A DNA stretch of 64,000 nucleotides from Lepraria neglecta (Eukaryota; Ascomycota; Lecanoromycetes; Lecanorales; Stereocaulaceae). The notes below the pieces were generated by a model. It was not told where the DNA came from. It ran no database searches and saw only the letters and a list, made by a program, of their open reading frames with translations. Location of the stretch: the NCBI GenBank assembly GCA_033220425.1, contig CM065646.1, positions 1,309,501 to 1,373,500 on the forward strand. The letters run 5' to 3'. Made by a program: the position numbers and the translations under genes. This document shows positions 10,233 through 24,655 of the stretch, piece after piece. The stretch's first letter is position 1, and each line of letters opens with the position of its first letter.

Positions 10233-10607
10233 TCGTATATAGATTAATTCTTAATAGGGATAGAGGTATAATAGTATAAGAGGTAAAGTAGGCTTCAAGT
10301 AGTACTAAGCGGGTCTAGTATATAATTAGGTAATATATATTTAGTGCCTAGCCTAAGAGATCTATCGTATATAATCGAGTATAATATAAGATACGAAGTT
10401 AAGCACGATGCTCCAAGTAGTAAGTAGTACTCTATATATATAGCAATAGGAAATCCATGCCAAGTATCCGTATTCGAACTATTCGATAACTAATCGGTTC
10501 GAACGCCAAGAATATATTCAAACCGTTCGATAACTAATCGGCTCGAACGCCAAGACTATACCTGCCTCTGCGCGCCATGCGTATAGATTTGGTTATAGTC
10601 TATAGTT
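10233..10607 (+). mobile_element. GyB-like LTR, 5' end missing at Helitron A
   Basis: Aligns with the 460-bp LTRs of E3 starting about 25 bases in (TCGTATATAGATT) and ends GTTGTAATA at the junction with element H. Two 36-base direct repeats lie at 10481-10516 and 10525-10560 (TTCGATAACTAATCGG). Fossil; no internal region attached. Confidence 0.65.
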
Positions 10608-10836
10608 GTAATAAGAGATAGTTCTACTAGCGTAGTATAAAGGATAAGATCGCGCGCTATATCTATAATTACTATATCTACTAATAAAGTAAGGCCTCTC
10701 GAGACTAATATAATAGGCTACTATAGGCTTTACTAGTACCGGAGTAAGGCTAGTAAGATATCTCTATAGGCTTTATTACTAGACTTCCCGTCTTAGAAGG
10801 GTATAATACTATATATACTATCGTAGATCGACTTTC

Positions 10837-11046
10837 TATTAAGGGCCTATCTAGAGCGAGTCGATAGGGGTGAAGTATAACTAGAAGAACATATCTAAGG
10901 AGAGAAGATAGATATATAAAGCCTACGCGTCTTGGAGACGCGCTAAGCCGCTAGCTATAAGCGATGAGCAATAATCGAACGTTCGATAACTATACTCTAT
11001 ACTACGCGTATCGGCACCAATAGTAAGCAAAGGCCAAGCCGTAACA
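10837..11046 (-). repeat. element G LTR (3' side in element orientation)
   Basis: 210 bp, paired with 45807-46016; nearly the same sequence in both copies. Confidence 0.9.
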
Positions 11047-13698
11047 CTACCCCCCTCAAGTAAGTATCATCTCTAATACGGAAGGCAAGACGACTATAGC
11101 CGACTCGGACTACCTAGTTTATTCGGGTAGCGCGTATAGAAGTCATCGACTATATCCTAAGCGTTACCAAATTCGTCGCCGTTCGTATAGTACTATTAGC
11201 GATCCGGTTATTGCTCGTTCTTCTATCGGACCCGGAACTATAGATAGCGTCTACAACCGAATAGTCTAGTATCCAAGACGTCGTCGATCTCCTACTCTTC
11301 CTAGTTATCTACTATAATAGGTCTTAGCGGCTCCGTTCGCTAACTAGGTAAAGGGTCTATAGATACTTTTCGTAGTAGACTAGGGTAGAAGATATTATAT
11401 ATTTATATACTAGATAGGAGTTCTAGTCGGTATAATAATCTAACTTTATCTAATACCTTAAACGGTTCTAGTATCTTATTATCTAGTTTCCTACTCGGAT
11501 ATTCTATACTTATATTCCGACTAGATAGGAATACTATATCTCCTTTATCGTATATAACGTTAGACCGCTTCTTATTAGCTTAATCTATTATTCTCCTACG
11601 ACTTATAACGGATTACTTAGTTATAATATCTAAGACTCTCGTTATATAGTCTGCGATATTATTCGCCTTAGTATACTAGATATGCTTATAAGCCGTAGAT
11701 CTAGCGTCTATAGGTAGAGAGAAAGATATCTAAGGGTAGAAACCGTTATTGGCAAAGAAGGGAGTTATTCCTATAGTACTAATAATAGAGTTATTATCTA
11801 TAAATTCGGCTATAGGGAGAAGTCGGACCTAATTATCTTGTATATACGAGTAATACGTTCTTAGGTAACGCTCGACGTCTTGATTAGCTCGTTCTATCTA
11901 ACCGTTAGTTTCCGAATAGAATACTATAGATAGCTTAACCTTGATCTTTAGTCGCTGATATAGTACCTTCTATACTAATAATACGAACTATAGCCCTCGA
12001 TCGGAGATAATCGACTCTAGGAGACTATACGAGCGGAAGATATATCTTATTAGGATATCGGCCGTAGCTTCCGTAGACGTGCCTTAATCGGTTATAATAT
12101 ATAGAGCGTAGTAGCACTCTTTGGAAAGCCGATCTACGATAGTATATATAGCGTTGTACCCTTTCGAGACGGGGAGTCTAGTAATAAAGTCTATAGAGAT
12201 ATTTTACTAGCGTTGCTCTGGTACCGGTAAAGCCTATAGTAGCCTATTATACTAGTCTCGAGGGGCCTTACTTCGTTAGTAGATATAGTAATTATAGATA
12301 TAGCAAGTAATCTTATCTTTTATGCTACGCCAGTAGAACTATCTCTTTACTAACTTAAGCGTCCTATTTCTACCAGGATAGCCGTATATAGGTTAGTTAT
12401 AGCTTTCCTTAATTAGGCCCGTACGGAGCTTAGCTATTACTAGAACCTAAAGATAATCCTTATAGAAGAGTATATTATTATAACTAGAGTAATAATATAG
12501 GTTAACTATCTCGAATATCTAAGACGAATCCTTCGCGAGGGTATTACGAATACGTCTATAGTCGTCGTCTTCCTTATTTACTAGTACTACTCTTATATAT
12601 AGAGATAAGTCTTTATTAGCTATCGCGTTAATCCGTTTATCTAATATAGTATTATTACTACTACCCCCTCTTTAAGGTCTCTATCCTTAGAGAATTTCTA
12701 AAAATACTCTAGAGATAGTAGAGCACGGTATTAATACTTTTAATACTTATCTTAGTTATTAGTAGAAACTAAATTTAGTATATATATTAAGGCGTCTACT
12801 TTACCGTTAGATTTACTACTTCGGTATATAATTTTAAAGTTGAAATTAGCTAATTTCTCTACCTATCGAGCTTAATAGCGCGTTAGCTCCTTTATCTATA
12901 TAAAATATTTAAGGCTCTTATAATCGGTAAATATTTGGATAGAGATATTAGTTAATTCTAATTTAGGATACTAGTATTCTAGGTAGCGGACGATTATAAA
13001 TAGCTCCTTATTGTAGATCTTATAGTTATACTCCGTAGGTAGTAGGTTCTTACTATAGAATATAACTGGATAAAGGACTCCGTTATCGTCTACTTAGGAT
13101 AGGATACTACTATTAACGTAATTAGACGAATCTATCTCTAGTACCGCTAGCCGGGATCTATCGTAATACCGAAGCACTAGGGTACTAGTAATCGTACTCT
13201 TAAGACGCTCGAAGGCCGCCTAATATACTTTAGACTACTAGAATAGATAATCCTTTTTAGTAAGTAATACTAAGGGTCTAACTATTTTCGAGAAGTCCTT
13301 AATAAACCGGCGGTAGAAGTTATAGAAACTAATAAATACTTATACCTCCTTTAGACGAGTTAGGGGTTCCTAGTTAATAATAACCTTAACTTTAGAAGGG
13401 TCTATATATAGACTATCTATTAATACGATTAGTCCGAGGAAGGTTATCTCTTAGATATAGAATTCGTATTTCTCGATATTAACCTATAGTCCTACCTCCC
13501 GAAGCTTTAGTAAGACCTTTCGTATATATTACTTATACTCTTTTTCCGTCTTGCTATAGATTAGGATATTATCTAGATAGATCTAGTAGAAATCGTTTAG
13601 GTATTCGAAGAGGGTATTATTTATATAGTACTAGAAGGACGTAGGTCTATTAGTTAGGCTAAATAGTAGGATATAGTATTTGAACGCTCCGAATAAGG

Positions 13699-14160
13699 TG
13701 TTACGAACCGTGTTGCGTACCGACGGTCGTATTATAGATTGATTCTTAATAGAGATGGAGGTATAACTAATAAGAGGTAAAGTAGGCTTCACTATAATAC
13801 TAAGCGAGTCTAGTATATAATTAGATAATATATATTTAGTGCCTAGTCTAGGAGATCTATTATATATAGTAGATACTAGATAAAAATAGAAGTTAAGTAC
13901 GGTACTCCAAGTAGTAAGTATTACTCCGCCTATATAGATATACGAAAGTCTACTAAGCCTCCCTTGAGCGCTCTAATCGTACTACGCTTATTACGCTTAT
14001 TATTCTTAAGCGTATTAAGCGTACTACGCTTATAGTACTTATCGCTTAGTATACTAAGCCTCAGGGTCTTGTCCGAGTCGGATACTAATTCGTTAACTCG
14101 AACTATAACGGGCGCTACGCTCCTTAAGCGTATCCCTGATTATATTTCCTAATTATAATA
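13699..14160 (-). repeat. E5 LTR, left
   Basis: 462 bp, begins TGTTACGAACCG; same length as the right copy. Its distal half is a cluster of GAGCG/CGCTC-type short palindromes. Confidence 0.9.
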
Positions 14161-14367
14161 TTAGCTCCCTCTCCTAGATTTCTCGTCCCGAGAAACTATC
14201 TATCCTTTATATTACCCCGCTATACTAAACGTTTAAAAAAACAAGCCGTTCGCCGAAAGGAACTGGCTAGTAAGTTATCCGAGTTTGTAATACGGCTATA
14301 TTCTCGATACGTTACCAGCGGCAAGTAGTACCTAGTAGATACTAAATCCGATCGATATTCTAACTAC

Positions 14368-14616
14368 TGTTACGAACCGTACGTACCGGTATCGTATATA
14401 GATTGATTCTCAATAGGGATAGAGGTATAACTAATAAGAGTATAAAGTAGGCTTCAAGTAATACTAAGCGGGTCTAGTATATAATTAGATAATATATATT
14501 TAGTGCCTAGCCTAAGAGATCTATCGTATATAGTAAATAATAAATAGGAAGTTAAGCACGATGCTCTAAGTAGTAAATAGTACTCCGTATATATAGATAT
14601 ACGAAAGTCCGCCAAG
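14368..14616 (-). repeat. E3 left LTR, first part
   Basis: 249 of the 460 bp, up to the E8 target site CCAAG (14612-14616). Confidence 0.88.
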
Positions 14617-14756
14617 TGTCACGAAATAGACGTAGATCGATATGATCTAATTGGTTGTTTGAATAATATAGAAGATGATTCTATACGGAGTTATAGAATC
14701 TGCTTATATACGGGCCTCAGCCCTAAATGGCTTGGTAGTAGAGATAGTCTATAATA
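14617..14756. repeat. E8 left LTR
   Basis: 140 bp beginning TGTCACGAAATAGACG; the direct partner is 16651-16790. Confidence 0.9.
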
Positions 14757-16650
14757 ATATACCCACAAAAAAGTCAAAAAAGCGACGTCCCCGTTGCCCA
14801 ATAGCGTTCCCAGCTTGTATAAGCTTTCCGACCAATTATAGTATAGTATCCAAGCTCTTAAGGTAGCGGGGCTACCGCTAAGTAACCCTACTTAGTCCTA
14901 TAGAGGTTCGCGTATACGGAATTGGTAGCGGCGAGATAGCGATAGCGAGACAGAAAGCTGCGGACCAAAGATACTCCGGACGTACCCTATAATATAATTA
15001 ACAGGCGGCGTATATATAGAACTAAAATCAATAATAATATATTAAGTGCTTAGTAGGTAAGCAAGTAGTTGACCGACTGGTAGCGGAGGTCTTAGCGTAT
15101 ACTGAAATCTTAGTAAGTTAAGTCGAATAGCGCCCTTTTCAAAATCAAAACTTTTTTAGTACCGCGCTAGCCCGAATCGGCTAGCTCCTCTTCTAGCATA
15201 TAATATTCCTGCCCTTACTCATCCTTATAGACCCTATAGCCATCGCCTATATCTACTAGAAAAGCGTGTGCCTTATTGTCGTCGCCAAATAGGATTCTAC
15301 GGGGTAGTGTAGTATCACCGGCGAAGGGTTTGCTACGGCCATAGCCTATGCGCTGCTACTGCTACCGATTGTAGGGTTACTGCTGCTGCTACGGCGGCTA
15401 GAGTGCTCGTTACTACTGCCAAGGACCTAGATCCCAAGGTCTCTAAGGCCTCATTGCGCGTTCTGTCCAGATCTTAGTTTTGGTATCTATTTGCTTATAG
15501 AACTAACTCAGGGTTATTAATGGTATTAGCCGAGGGATATCATTTCTAAGGTCTATATATAGTTGATTCCAGACTATAGTAAGCTGGCTGTGCGTAGTTG
15601 GTAAGTCAACTAATTTTGCCAGATGGAGCATCTGCTGAATAAAACGCCGCGGTGACGTATATTTAAGGTCTCTTATTGAATATATCTAGTTGGTAATTTA
15701 ACTGAGCGCTTGCGATATATCCATCTTGAATTCTCGTATCAGCGCCGTACACTATTAGTTAAAAGATACGTCCCTAAGGAGGTCTTTCTCCAGCTCGCCG
15801 AGATCTATAAACTAGCCGAGATATCGACCTCTAAGGTATAGATAGATAACGTCTCGAACGGCGGGTTTGCCGTATCTTACAGCTAGATCTTTGAGGCGTT
15901 TAACAAAGCTAAATACGTCCCTATAGTAGGTAACGTTGCTACTCCCTAAGACTAGGTCCCTATAGGCCTATATAGAATTTCCATGCTCTTTGCCATGCTC
16001 CGTATCAAAAAATCCTACAATCTCTAGCTTTAGCTCCTTCTATTTCTTATATAATATAGGTAGCGTTTACGAAGGAGGAGGCGTCTAAATAGGCTATAGT
16101 CGCTACTAGCGCTGCGGAGGCTATCGACGGGGTAGCTATTGCTCCTAAGGCGGCGGCGAGAATTCTACTGACGGAGAAGCTTCTAATTGAAGCCCCTAGC
16201 GCGCAAGAAGTAGCTATAGACTAGCGTTTATTATATTTAGCTTCTTATCTATCCTTACTTCAAAAGAGTTAAATCGAGCGTCTAGATAGGTCTCTAGGGA
16301 CCGAGACTACTCGCGAGAAAAGCCTATAATAAGCGTATACTACTTAGTAGATGTGTTTATAGTAGCTAGCTCTTACCTAGTTAACTCTACGAGTTCTCCT
16401 TTATTCTTATCTTTATACTCTATACTTAGCTACTTATCTTTCCGGCTACGTCTACCGGCCGACATGCCTAATAAAAGGGTTAGTATAATCACGAATAGGT
16501 ATAGTAGGGGCTTAGTATAGCTACTAAGTACTAGAGTAGAATACGTGACGAGAATAGGTATTAAGGTAGTAAGGGCTCACTATAGCGTATAAGACTAATA
16601 TATAGCGAGGAGCGACAGGAACAAAGGTTCTTAGCCCGTTACTACTATAT

Positions 16651-16790
16651 TGTCACGAAATAGACGTAGATCGATATAATCTAATTGGTTGTTTGAATAA
16701 TATAGAAGATGATCCTATACGGAGTTGCAGAATCTACTTATATACGGGCCTCAGCCCTAAATGGCTTGGCAGTAGAGATGGTCCATGACA
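16651..16790. repeat. E8 right LTR
   Basis: 140 bp ending GGTCCATGACA, just before the CCAAG duplication. Confidence 0.9.
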
Positions 16791-16795
16791 CCAAG

Positions 16796-17006
16796 CCTCC
16801 CTTGAGCGCTCTAGTTATACTACACTCATTACGCTTATTATTCTTGAGCGTATTAAGCGTACTACGCTTATAGTACTTATCGCTTAGTATACCAAGCCTT
16901 AGGGTCTTATCCGAGTCGTATATCGATTCGTCCGACCCGGTACCAAGCCTATTCGATAACGTTCGATAACTATACGTTCAAGATAGTATAGTTGTAGCTT
17001 ATAATA
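16796..17006 (-). repeat. E3 left LTR, second part
   Basis: The remaining 211 bp, resuming after the second CCAAG (16791-16795) and ending at the purine tract. Confidence 0.88.
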
Positions 17007-20000
17007 TTAGCTCCCTCTCCTAGATTTCTCGTCCCGAGAAACTATCTATCCTTTATATTACCCTATTATACTAAATATTTAAAAAAGTAAGCCGTTCGCC
17101 GAAAGGAACTGGCTAGCGAGTTATCCGAGTTTGTAATATAGCTATATTCTCGATGCGTTGCTAGCGGTAAGTAGTACCTAGTAGGTACTAAATCCGATCG
17201 ATATTCCAACTACGTGGACGGTAGTAGGAAATATAACCTTATAGTATCGATCCTTAAGATACGTCGTATTGAAAAATAGCGCAATAAAATATTATAGGAG
17301 TTATCCGATTCTATAGCAAAGCTCGGTTATCTCTAAAAATAACTTAAGGCGGTAGAAGGTAAAAAGAAGCTAATAGTCGAATATAAGCTATAGAATATTA
17401 AGGAATTGGAGGAGGACTAGTATATCACTCCTACGTCTTCCGATAATCTAATATTCAACGCCTTATCCGAACGGTTCGATCTCCCCGGTAGGCTAGAAGC
17501 CCCTGAGAGCTTTAACTAGTCTTCTCTTACCTATAATAGAACTCTTATAGACGTTCTCTATAGTTCCCCGCAAGGTTCCTAAGAGGTTCCTAGGTATTTT
17601 CCGTCTCGTTATACCCTTTCTATTTAACTAGGTAGAACTAATTCTTCCTATCTAGAATCCTCTCGACTTTATACTCTATTTCTTCCTTAATATTATAGTA
17701 AAACGTTTCTTAAAGAGGTATACTAGAGTCCGCTAGCTCCAGGAGTAAGATATAGAATACCGGATATACTTTGGCGTTAGGTAGTAGTTAGAGTTTATAG
17801 TTAATAGGTCCTTTTACCCGTTTAATTAAGAATAGTCCGACCTTAATATAATCTAGTTTCTTACTTAGTCTTATTATCCTTATATTCTTTATTAGGAGGT
17901 ATACTTTATCCCCCTCTTTTAGCTAAGGAATATTCTTTCTTTTCTTATTTACCTATTCCTTTAACTTACTATTTAAGCTCTTAATTAACTTCTATATATC
18001 TTTATATAAATCTTTTAGCTCTTTCGCCTTTACTAAGGCTCTTTCTATATTAGGACCTCTTCTTAGATCTAGAAATATATTTATATTCTTTCTATAGTTG
18101 GCAAAGAATAGTATTAGTTCTATCGTATCTAACCTTTTATTATTATACGCTAGTTATACTATTAGAAGTAATAAAACCTAGTTATCTTACTTCTATTTTA
18201 TATAGTATCTTAAGTATACTTCTATTATTTAGTTTATATATTTAGTTTATCTATTAGTTTATAGATAATATACTATCGATATCCGAAGTTTCGTTCCAAT
18301 TACTACTATTAGTATTCTCTAGTAGTTAGACGTGAATAATTTATCTCTATCGGATATTATCGATTTTAGTATACTATAATCCTATATTAGCTTGTCAAGT
18401 AGCACGAAGGCTAACTAATCTACTTTATAGGTTTCTTTGAATAGTATTATAATTATATATTTTATTAGTTTATCTATAATAACTATAATTAAGTTAAAGG
18501 TATCCTATATAGCTAGGTCCTTTAATAGTAGTAGCTTAACTATAAAGTCTATTATAATATTATCCTATAGTAACTCTAGTATAGGAGTAAATTATATTTG
18601 TCTATACTTGGCGTACTATACAGCCTTATTTACTAGCACTCGATATATCCTTTAATATATTATTTAATACGCGCTCGAAGCCTCGACGCTACGTATCCTC
18701 GTCCTAGAAGTTCTATCGTTTTAGATACTCTAGGGTAACCTTATAAAGGGGATACTCTAGGGTAACCTTATAAAGGGTTATTATAGTAATCCCTAATTAC
18801 TTCTTCAATATATATATCAGGTAAGTAGATCTTATCCTGGTATTTAAGTAATACCGAATCCTATTAATCCTTCCTTAGGTTTATTACGAATATATTATTA
18901 TTATAGGCCTTTACGATTCTATTAGTTATATTAGATCCTTCTATACGAAGGGTCGTAGCTAATACCTAGTATAGTACTAGCGATCCGTTCGCGTCTTTCT
19001 TTAGGATTAGTCTTTCTATAATATTCTTCTCTACTATATAGTCTAATCGCTAGCTAAGGGTATCTACTCGACTATTATCCTTTCCTAGGGTATAAGTTAT
19101 CTTGAATTTATATTAACCTAATAGTTCTAACTATTAAACCTATCTTCTATTTAACTCTTTCGTTATTATAAAGTTAAGAAGGTTCTTATAATCCGTAAAG
19201 ATAGTTAGATCCGAGTAGCTTTCTATATATACTTACTAGTTTTATAATATATAAACTATAGTAAGTAGTTCCTTATCGTATATATTATAATTCTATTCTA
19301 CTACTAATATCTTTCTTAAATAGTAGGTAACTAGATACTACTTTTAGTCTTTCATTTAATATAGATATACTCTAATTACAAGATCCGAGGTATCTATTTT
19401 AATACGGGCCGGTTCGTTAGCCTAAAAGGTATAGAGTACTAGTAGATCTATATATATTTTCTTTAATATATTAAATAATTCCTATTAATCTTTTCCCTAT
19501 ATAAATCTAATATCTTTCTTCGTAATATTTATTAGAGATAGTACTTTCTTAGAGTAGTCTTCGATAAACTTCCTATTAAAGTTAGCGAATCCTAAGAAGC
19601 TTTATACTACTTTAACGTCCTATAGTATAGACTATTTAGCTATAGCCTTAATCTTTTTAGGGCTTATACTAATACCTCTCGTACTAACTATAAATCCTAG
19701 AAACTCTACTAATTCCCTATAGAATTCGTACTTTTCTAGTTTAAGAAGAAGTTTTACTTATAATAGGTATTTAAGGATATCCTATATATACTCTATATAT
19801 TCTTTCTTATTCTTAGAATAAATTAGTATATTATTAAGATACGCTATCGCTATTCGATCTAAATATACTCGTATAATAGTATTAATAAGTACTTAGTAGG
19901 TTACTAGTACGTTAGTAAGTCTAAACGGTATTACTAGATACTTATAGTAGCTATATCTCGTTCGGAAGGTAGTTTTCTATTCCTCGCCTTCTTTTATCCA

Positions 20001-22773
20001 AATTAAGTTATATACGCCTCTAAGATCTAGTTTAGTAAATATCTTTACTTTATCGAGCCGATCCTATAGCTCCCCTATATTTAGTAATAGATATCTATTC
20101 TTGATAGTAATATCGTTTAACTTCTATAGTTAATATATAGTCTTAAGCTTCCGTCCTTCTTTAGTACAAAGAGGATTAGATAATCTACTAGTAATTTAGA
20201 TTCCCGAATAAATCCCTTTTTAAGGTTCTCGTCGATATATCTACGAAGTACCTTAAGTTCCTTCTCTAATAATATATAAATAGGTCTAAATATCGGCTAT
20301 TTACTAGGTTCGAGTTCAATCTTATAATCCTATAGCTAGTACCTAGGTAATACTTCTATATTCGTCTCTTCCTCGAATAAATACGCCTATTTACTATATT
20401 TCTAAGGGATAGAGGGTATATTAGTTCCTCCCTTATCTCTTACTTTATTATCCTACTAACCTTTACTAGTAACTATAGAGTTAGACTACCTTTTAGTACC
20501 GTCCTTATATAATACTAAGGTAATATATACCTCGACCGGTCTTCGGTTCAACTTGTTATCTACTATTAAACGCTACTAATATATAGGTATAATCCTAGTA
20601 ATATTGCTAGATTAATCTATCTTGAATACTCCTCGAGTCTAATTAATTATTAGGTTATGCTTCTTTAACTAAGGTATTCCTAGAATTATATAATAGGTAG
20701 CTATTCTAATAACGTTAAAGGTAATGTCCTTATAGTAGCGCTAAATTATAATAGGTAATAAAAGTATCTCTTTATATACCTTTTCTATTAATAGTATTAA
20801 TCTATTAGCTATCTAAAGGTTATACTATTATAACTTCTTTCGAGTTAGTATTTTAGTTATCCGTACCAAGTCTCGCGAGATAAAGTTTCTAGTAACTCTA
20901 GAATCTATTATTACAATAGTCCGCTATCTATTAACAATTACCGATATTTTTATATATATATCGTATTACGTAGAATATAGATATTATTTGGGGGTTAATA
21001 TATTAATCTCCTTATAGCTACCCCTACTATAAGGGATTACTCTTTTCCCGCTTATAGGAGTAGAAACCTAGCTTCTAACTTCGACTATATATATTTCTTA
21101 TAGTTATTATATAAGTAAGTATACTATTCTAGCTAGTTATAGTTCTTAGAGTATAGGTTATAGCTTAAGTCTTTTCTAAGTTTCCCTAACTATTTCTTGC
21201 CACGTCCTAGGAAGAACTAGTAAATTCTTTTCGTTACGAGGTACTATAGATATCTATCTTCCTAATAGTAGTTATAAAAGTTATATCCGCAGGGTAGTAC
21301 CCTTATTAGTCCCCTAGCTATATTCCTTAGTATACTATACTATACGTAATGAAGCGATGTATATTCTTCCTATAGTATACTTTTGTAACTATAGTAGTTC
21401 CGATCTATCCGATAGTCCTTTAAGGTTTCTTTCTATTCCGGTTCCTTAGAGTTTTCTTTCTTCTTTTCCTTAGATATAGTAGTTTTAGGTATCGCTTTCC
21501 CTAGTAGCTATACTTCTTCCTACTTAGCTTCTAATATACTAAGGGCTTCTTCCTACTCTAGGTCTATATTACTCTTATTCTAATCCTACTTAGATTCTTC
21601 CTCTTAAGCCTTACTACCGTCTTTAGTATTTAGGTCGTTCCTATAGTATTCCCTAATACGCGTATTAAATTTCCTCGTGAAATTATTATCGCCGTTTTCG
21701 GATTCTTTATCGAGTTCTTCTTATATTATTCTATTATACTAGGAACTAATATCTTCTTCGACTTTATTCTATACTAGTAGAATCTCCTTAGATATATCGT
21801 CTATATCGTCCTAGATATATACTTTCTCTAGTATATTTAGTTACTATCGATATACTATATTTTTCGACTTGTAGTCTCTAGTAAAGTAGCCCGGCTTGCT
21901 ATAGCTATAATATATTAGTGTTTTCTTTCTACCCCCTTACTACTTCTTGCCCCTTATAGGCCCTCTAAAGGCTTACTTCCCTTTCTTTTCTATAAAGTCT
22001 AGTTCTATAGGCGTATATCTATAAGGGTCGCGTTCCTTATATTCTAGATAGTAGCTCTTCGATTTAGTAAAAAAGCTCGAGCGTCCTATTCCGCTAACTC
22101 CTCTATTATACCTTTTCTCTATAGTCCTTTTAAATAACTTATTATTAATTTTAATTACTTCTTTAATTAACTTATCTAGGGTATTAATAATAATTCCTAA
22201 TCTTATAAGTTCGTCTTTAATATTATCCTTAAGACCTCTCCGGTATATAGTTATTAATATATTATTATCCTAGTTAGTTTTTACTATATACTACTAAAAT
22301 TAAGTCGAGTACTCTAATACAGATTTCTTCTAGGTTATATACTAGATAGTTCGTATCGCTATATTAACTTTATTTAACGGACCGAATATATAACGGATTT
22401 CGAGTCTAAATATAGCTATACTTTCTATCTATTACTTGATTTCGCCGTCCTCGTTATCGTCCTCTATATATTTCTTTAGGAATAGATTAACCTACTTCTA
22501 GGCTCTTCTATATAAGTAAGTAATTACGAAGGTTAGATATCGTTATATAGGTATAAGGTCTCCTTGAAACTTTAAATATAATAATATCTAGGATAGCTAT
22601 CCCTTAAGCTTATCTCTCTCTCTATAGTATAAGTTAGACTAGACTATCTTGATATATCTACTAAGTCCTTCGTTAATAGTTGGGCGTTATTATTCGCTTC
22701 CTCCTCCTAAGGAGCTTAGAGTAGATACTCTAGGGTCTCTTAGTATAGTACTTATCCTTGAGGGTACTTAAAG

Positions 22774-23233
22774 TATTATAAACCGTATATACTAGTATCG
22801 TATATAGATTGATTCTTAATAGGGATAGAGGTATAACTAATAAGAGTATAGAGTAGGCTTCAAGTAATACTAAGCGGGTCTAGTATATAATTAGATAATA
22901 TATATTTAGTGCCTAGCCTAAGAGATCTATCGTATATAATAAACAATGAATAGGAAGTTAAGTATAGTACTCTAAGTAGTAAGTAGTACTCCGTATATAT
23001 AGATATACGAAAGTCCGCCAAGCCTCCCTTGAGCGCTCTAGTCGTACTACGCTCATTACGCTTATTATTCTTGAGCGTATTGAGCGTACTATACTTATAG
23101 TACTTATCGCTTAGTATACTAAGCCTCAGGGTCTTGTCCGAGTCGTATACCGATTCGTTCGACCTAGTGCCAAGCCCGTTTGATAACGTTCGACAATTAT
23201 ACGTTCAAGATAGTACGGTTATAGCTTGTAATA
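22774..23233 (-). repeat. E3 right LTR
   Basis: 460 bp, uninterrupted partner of the split left LTR. Confidence 0.9.
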
Positions 23234-24655
23234 ACTACGTGGACGGTAGTAGGAAATACGACCTTATAGTATCGGTCCTTAAGATACGTTATATTAAAAA
23301 GTAGCGAAACGAACTTCGTTTAGAGCTAGATAACGCGCTCGCGAAAGTTATACGCGTCTAATTATAACTAAATACTATAGAGAACGAAAAGAAGAAGATA
23401 GTAGACCGGGAGTTATAAAATATTAAGGAGCTGGAGGAAGACTAGCGGTCTACTCCTAGTATCCCTAATAACTGGATGTTTAACGTCTCGTCCGAACAGT
23501 TTAGCTTCCTAGATAGAACCGATTTGTCCTCCTTCCCGATCGTTCCCGGAACTCCTATAGAAGGTCCTAGTAGTTCCGGAGGTTTCTAAGAGGTTCCTAG
23601 ATATTTTCGGTATCGTTATACCCTTTCTATTTAACTAGATATTTCTAATTAACCTAATTTAGAATCCTCTCGACCTCGAACTCCGTTTCTTCTTTAATAT
23701 TATAATAAAATATTTCCTATAAGGATATATTAGAGTCTACTAGCTCTAAGAGTAAGATATAGAATACCGGATATACCTTGGCGTTACGTAGAAGCTCGAG
23801 TTTATAGTTAATAGGTCTCTTTACCCGCTTAATTAAGAATAGTCCGACCTTAATATAATCTAGTTTCTTACTTAGTCTCGTTGTTCTTATATTTTTTATT
23901 AGGAGGTATACTTTATCCCCCTCTTTTAGCTAAGGAATATTCTTTCTTTTCCTATTAACTTATTCCTTTAACTTACTATTTAAGCTTTTAATAGATCTTT
24001 ATATATCTCTATATAAATTCTTTAGCTCGCCTACCTTTACTAAGGCTTTTTCTATATTAGGTCCCTTCCTTAGATCTAGAAATATATTTATATTCTTCCC
24101 GTAATTAGTAAAGAATAGGATTAGTCCTATAGTATCTAACCTCTTATCGTTATACGCTAGTTATACTATTAGAAGTAGTAAGACCTAGTTATTCTACTTC
24201 TAGTTTATATAATACCTTAAAAATACTTCTATTATTTAGTTTACACGTTTAGTTTATCTATTAGTTTATAGATAATATACTATTAATATCCGAAGTTTCG
24301 TTCTAATTATAGCCCGGAAAGATATAGGATATCCTATAGGATATCCCAAGGGTTAGGTATAGGATTCCGGTATAGGATAGAATTAGAAGATCCTAAATCC
24401 TATATCTTTTAGGAGATATAGGATAGGATCTCAATAGAATATCCTACGATATAGGATATTAGTAGGATTATCTAATAGTACGGGATATTTTCGGGATATC
24501 CTAGTAGCGGATAAGATAAGACCTATACTTGGAATTTCTAGTTATTATTCTAGTTATTAAAACTTCAAATATCTTTTTGAATATTCTATAATATAGGATA
24601 TTCTAGTAGGAAATATAGAATTATAGAATATTCAAAAAAATATTTGAAGTTTTGA

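Larger units (their letters stand above)
14617..16790. mobile_element. E8, small non-autonomous LTR element
   Basis: Two 140-bp LTRs (14617-14756 and 16651-16790) with TGTCA...TGACA ends; 5-bp duplication CCAAG at 14612-14616 and 16791-16795. The 1.9-kb interior shows no RT, integrase or protease. A stretch near 16.05-16.2 kb is alanine-rich in one plus frame but unidentified. TRIM/LARD-like fossil, younger than E3. Confidence 0.87.
14368..23233 (-). mobile_element. Ty3/Gypsy element E3 (GyB family), inserted in E5
   Basis: Target duplication ACTAC at 14363-14367 and 23234-23238. The right LTR is 22774-23233 (460 bp). The left LTR is split by E8 into 14368-14616 and 16796-17006, which also sums to 460 bp. 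Internal 17007-22773 on the minus strand: gag about 21.9-22.7 kb with a CCHC region near 21.9 kb, protease near 20.9 kb, RT 19.75-20.2 kb, RNase H about 19.1-19.4 kb, integrase 18.25-18.7 kb. A purine tract lies against the left LTR. Same family as E5. Whole in outline, broken dozens of times. Confidence 0.9.

Noticed and set aside
14675-14866. 63-codon plus-strand ORF
   Set aside because: Crosses the boundary of the E8 LTR and has no recognisable domain.
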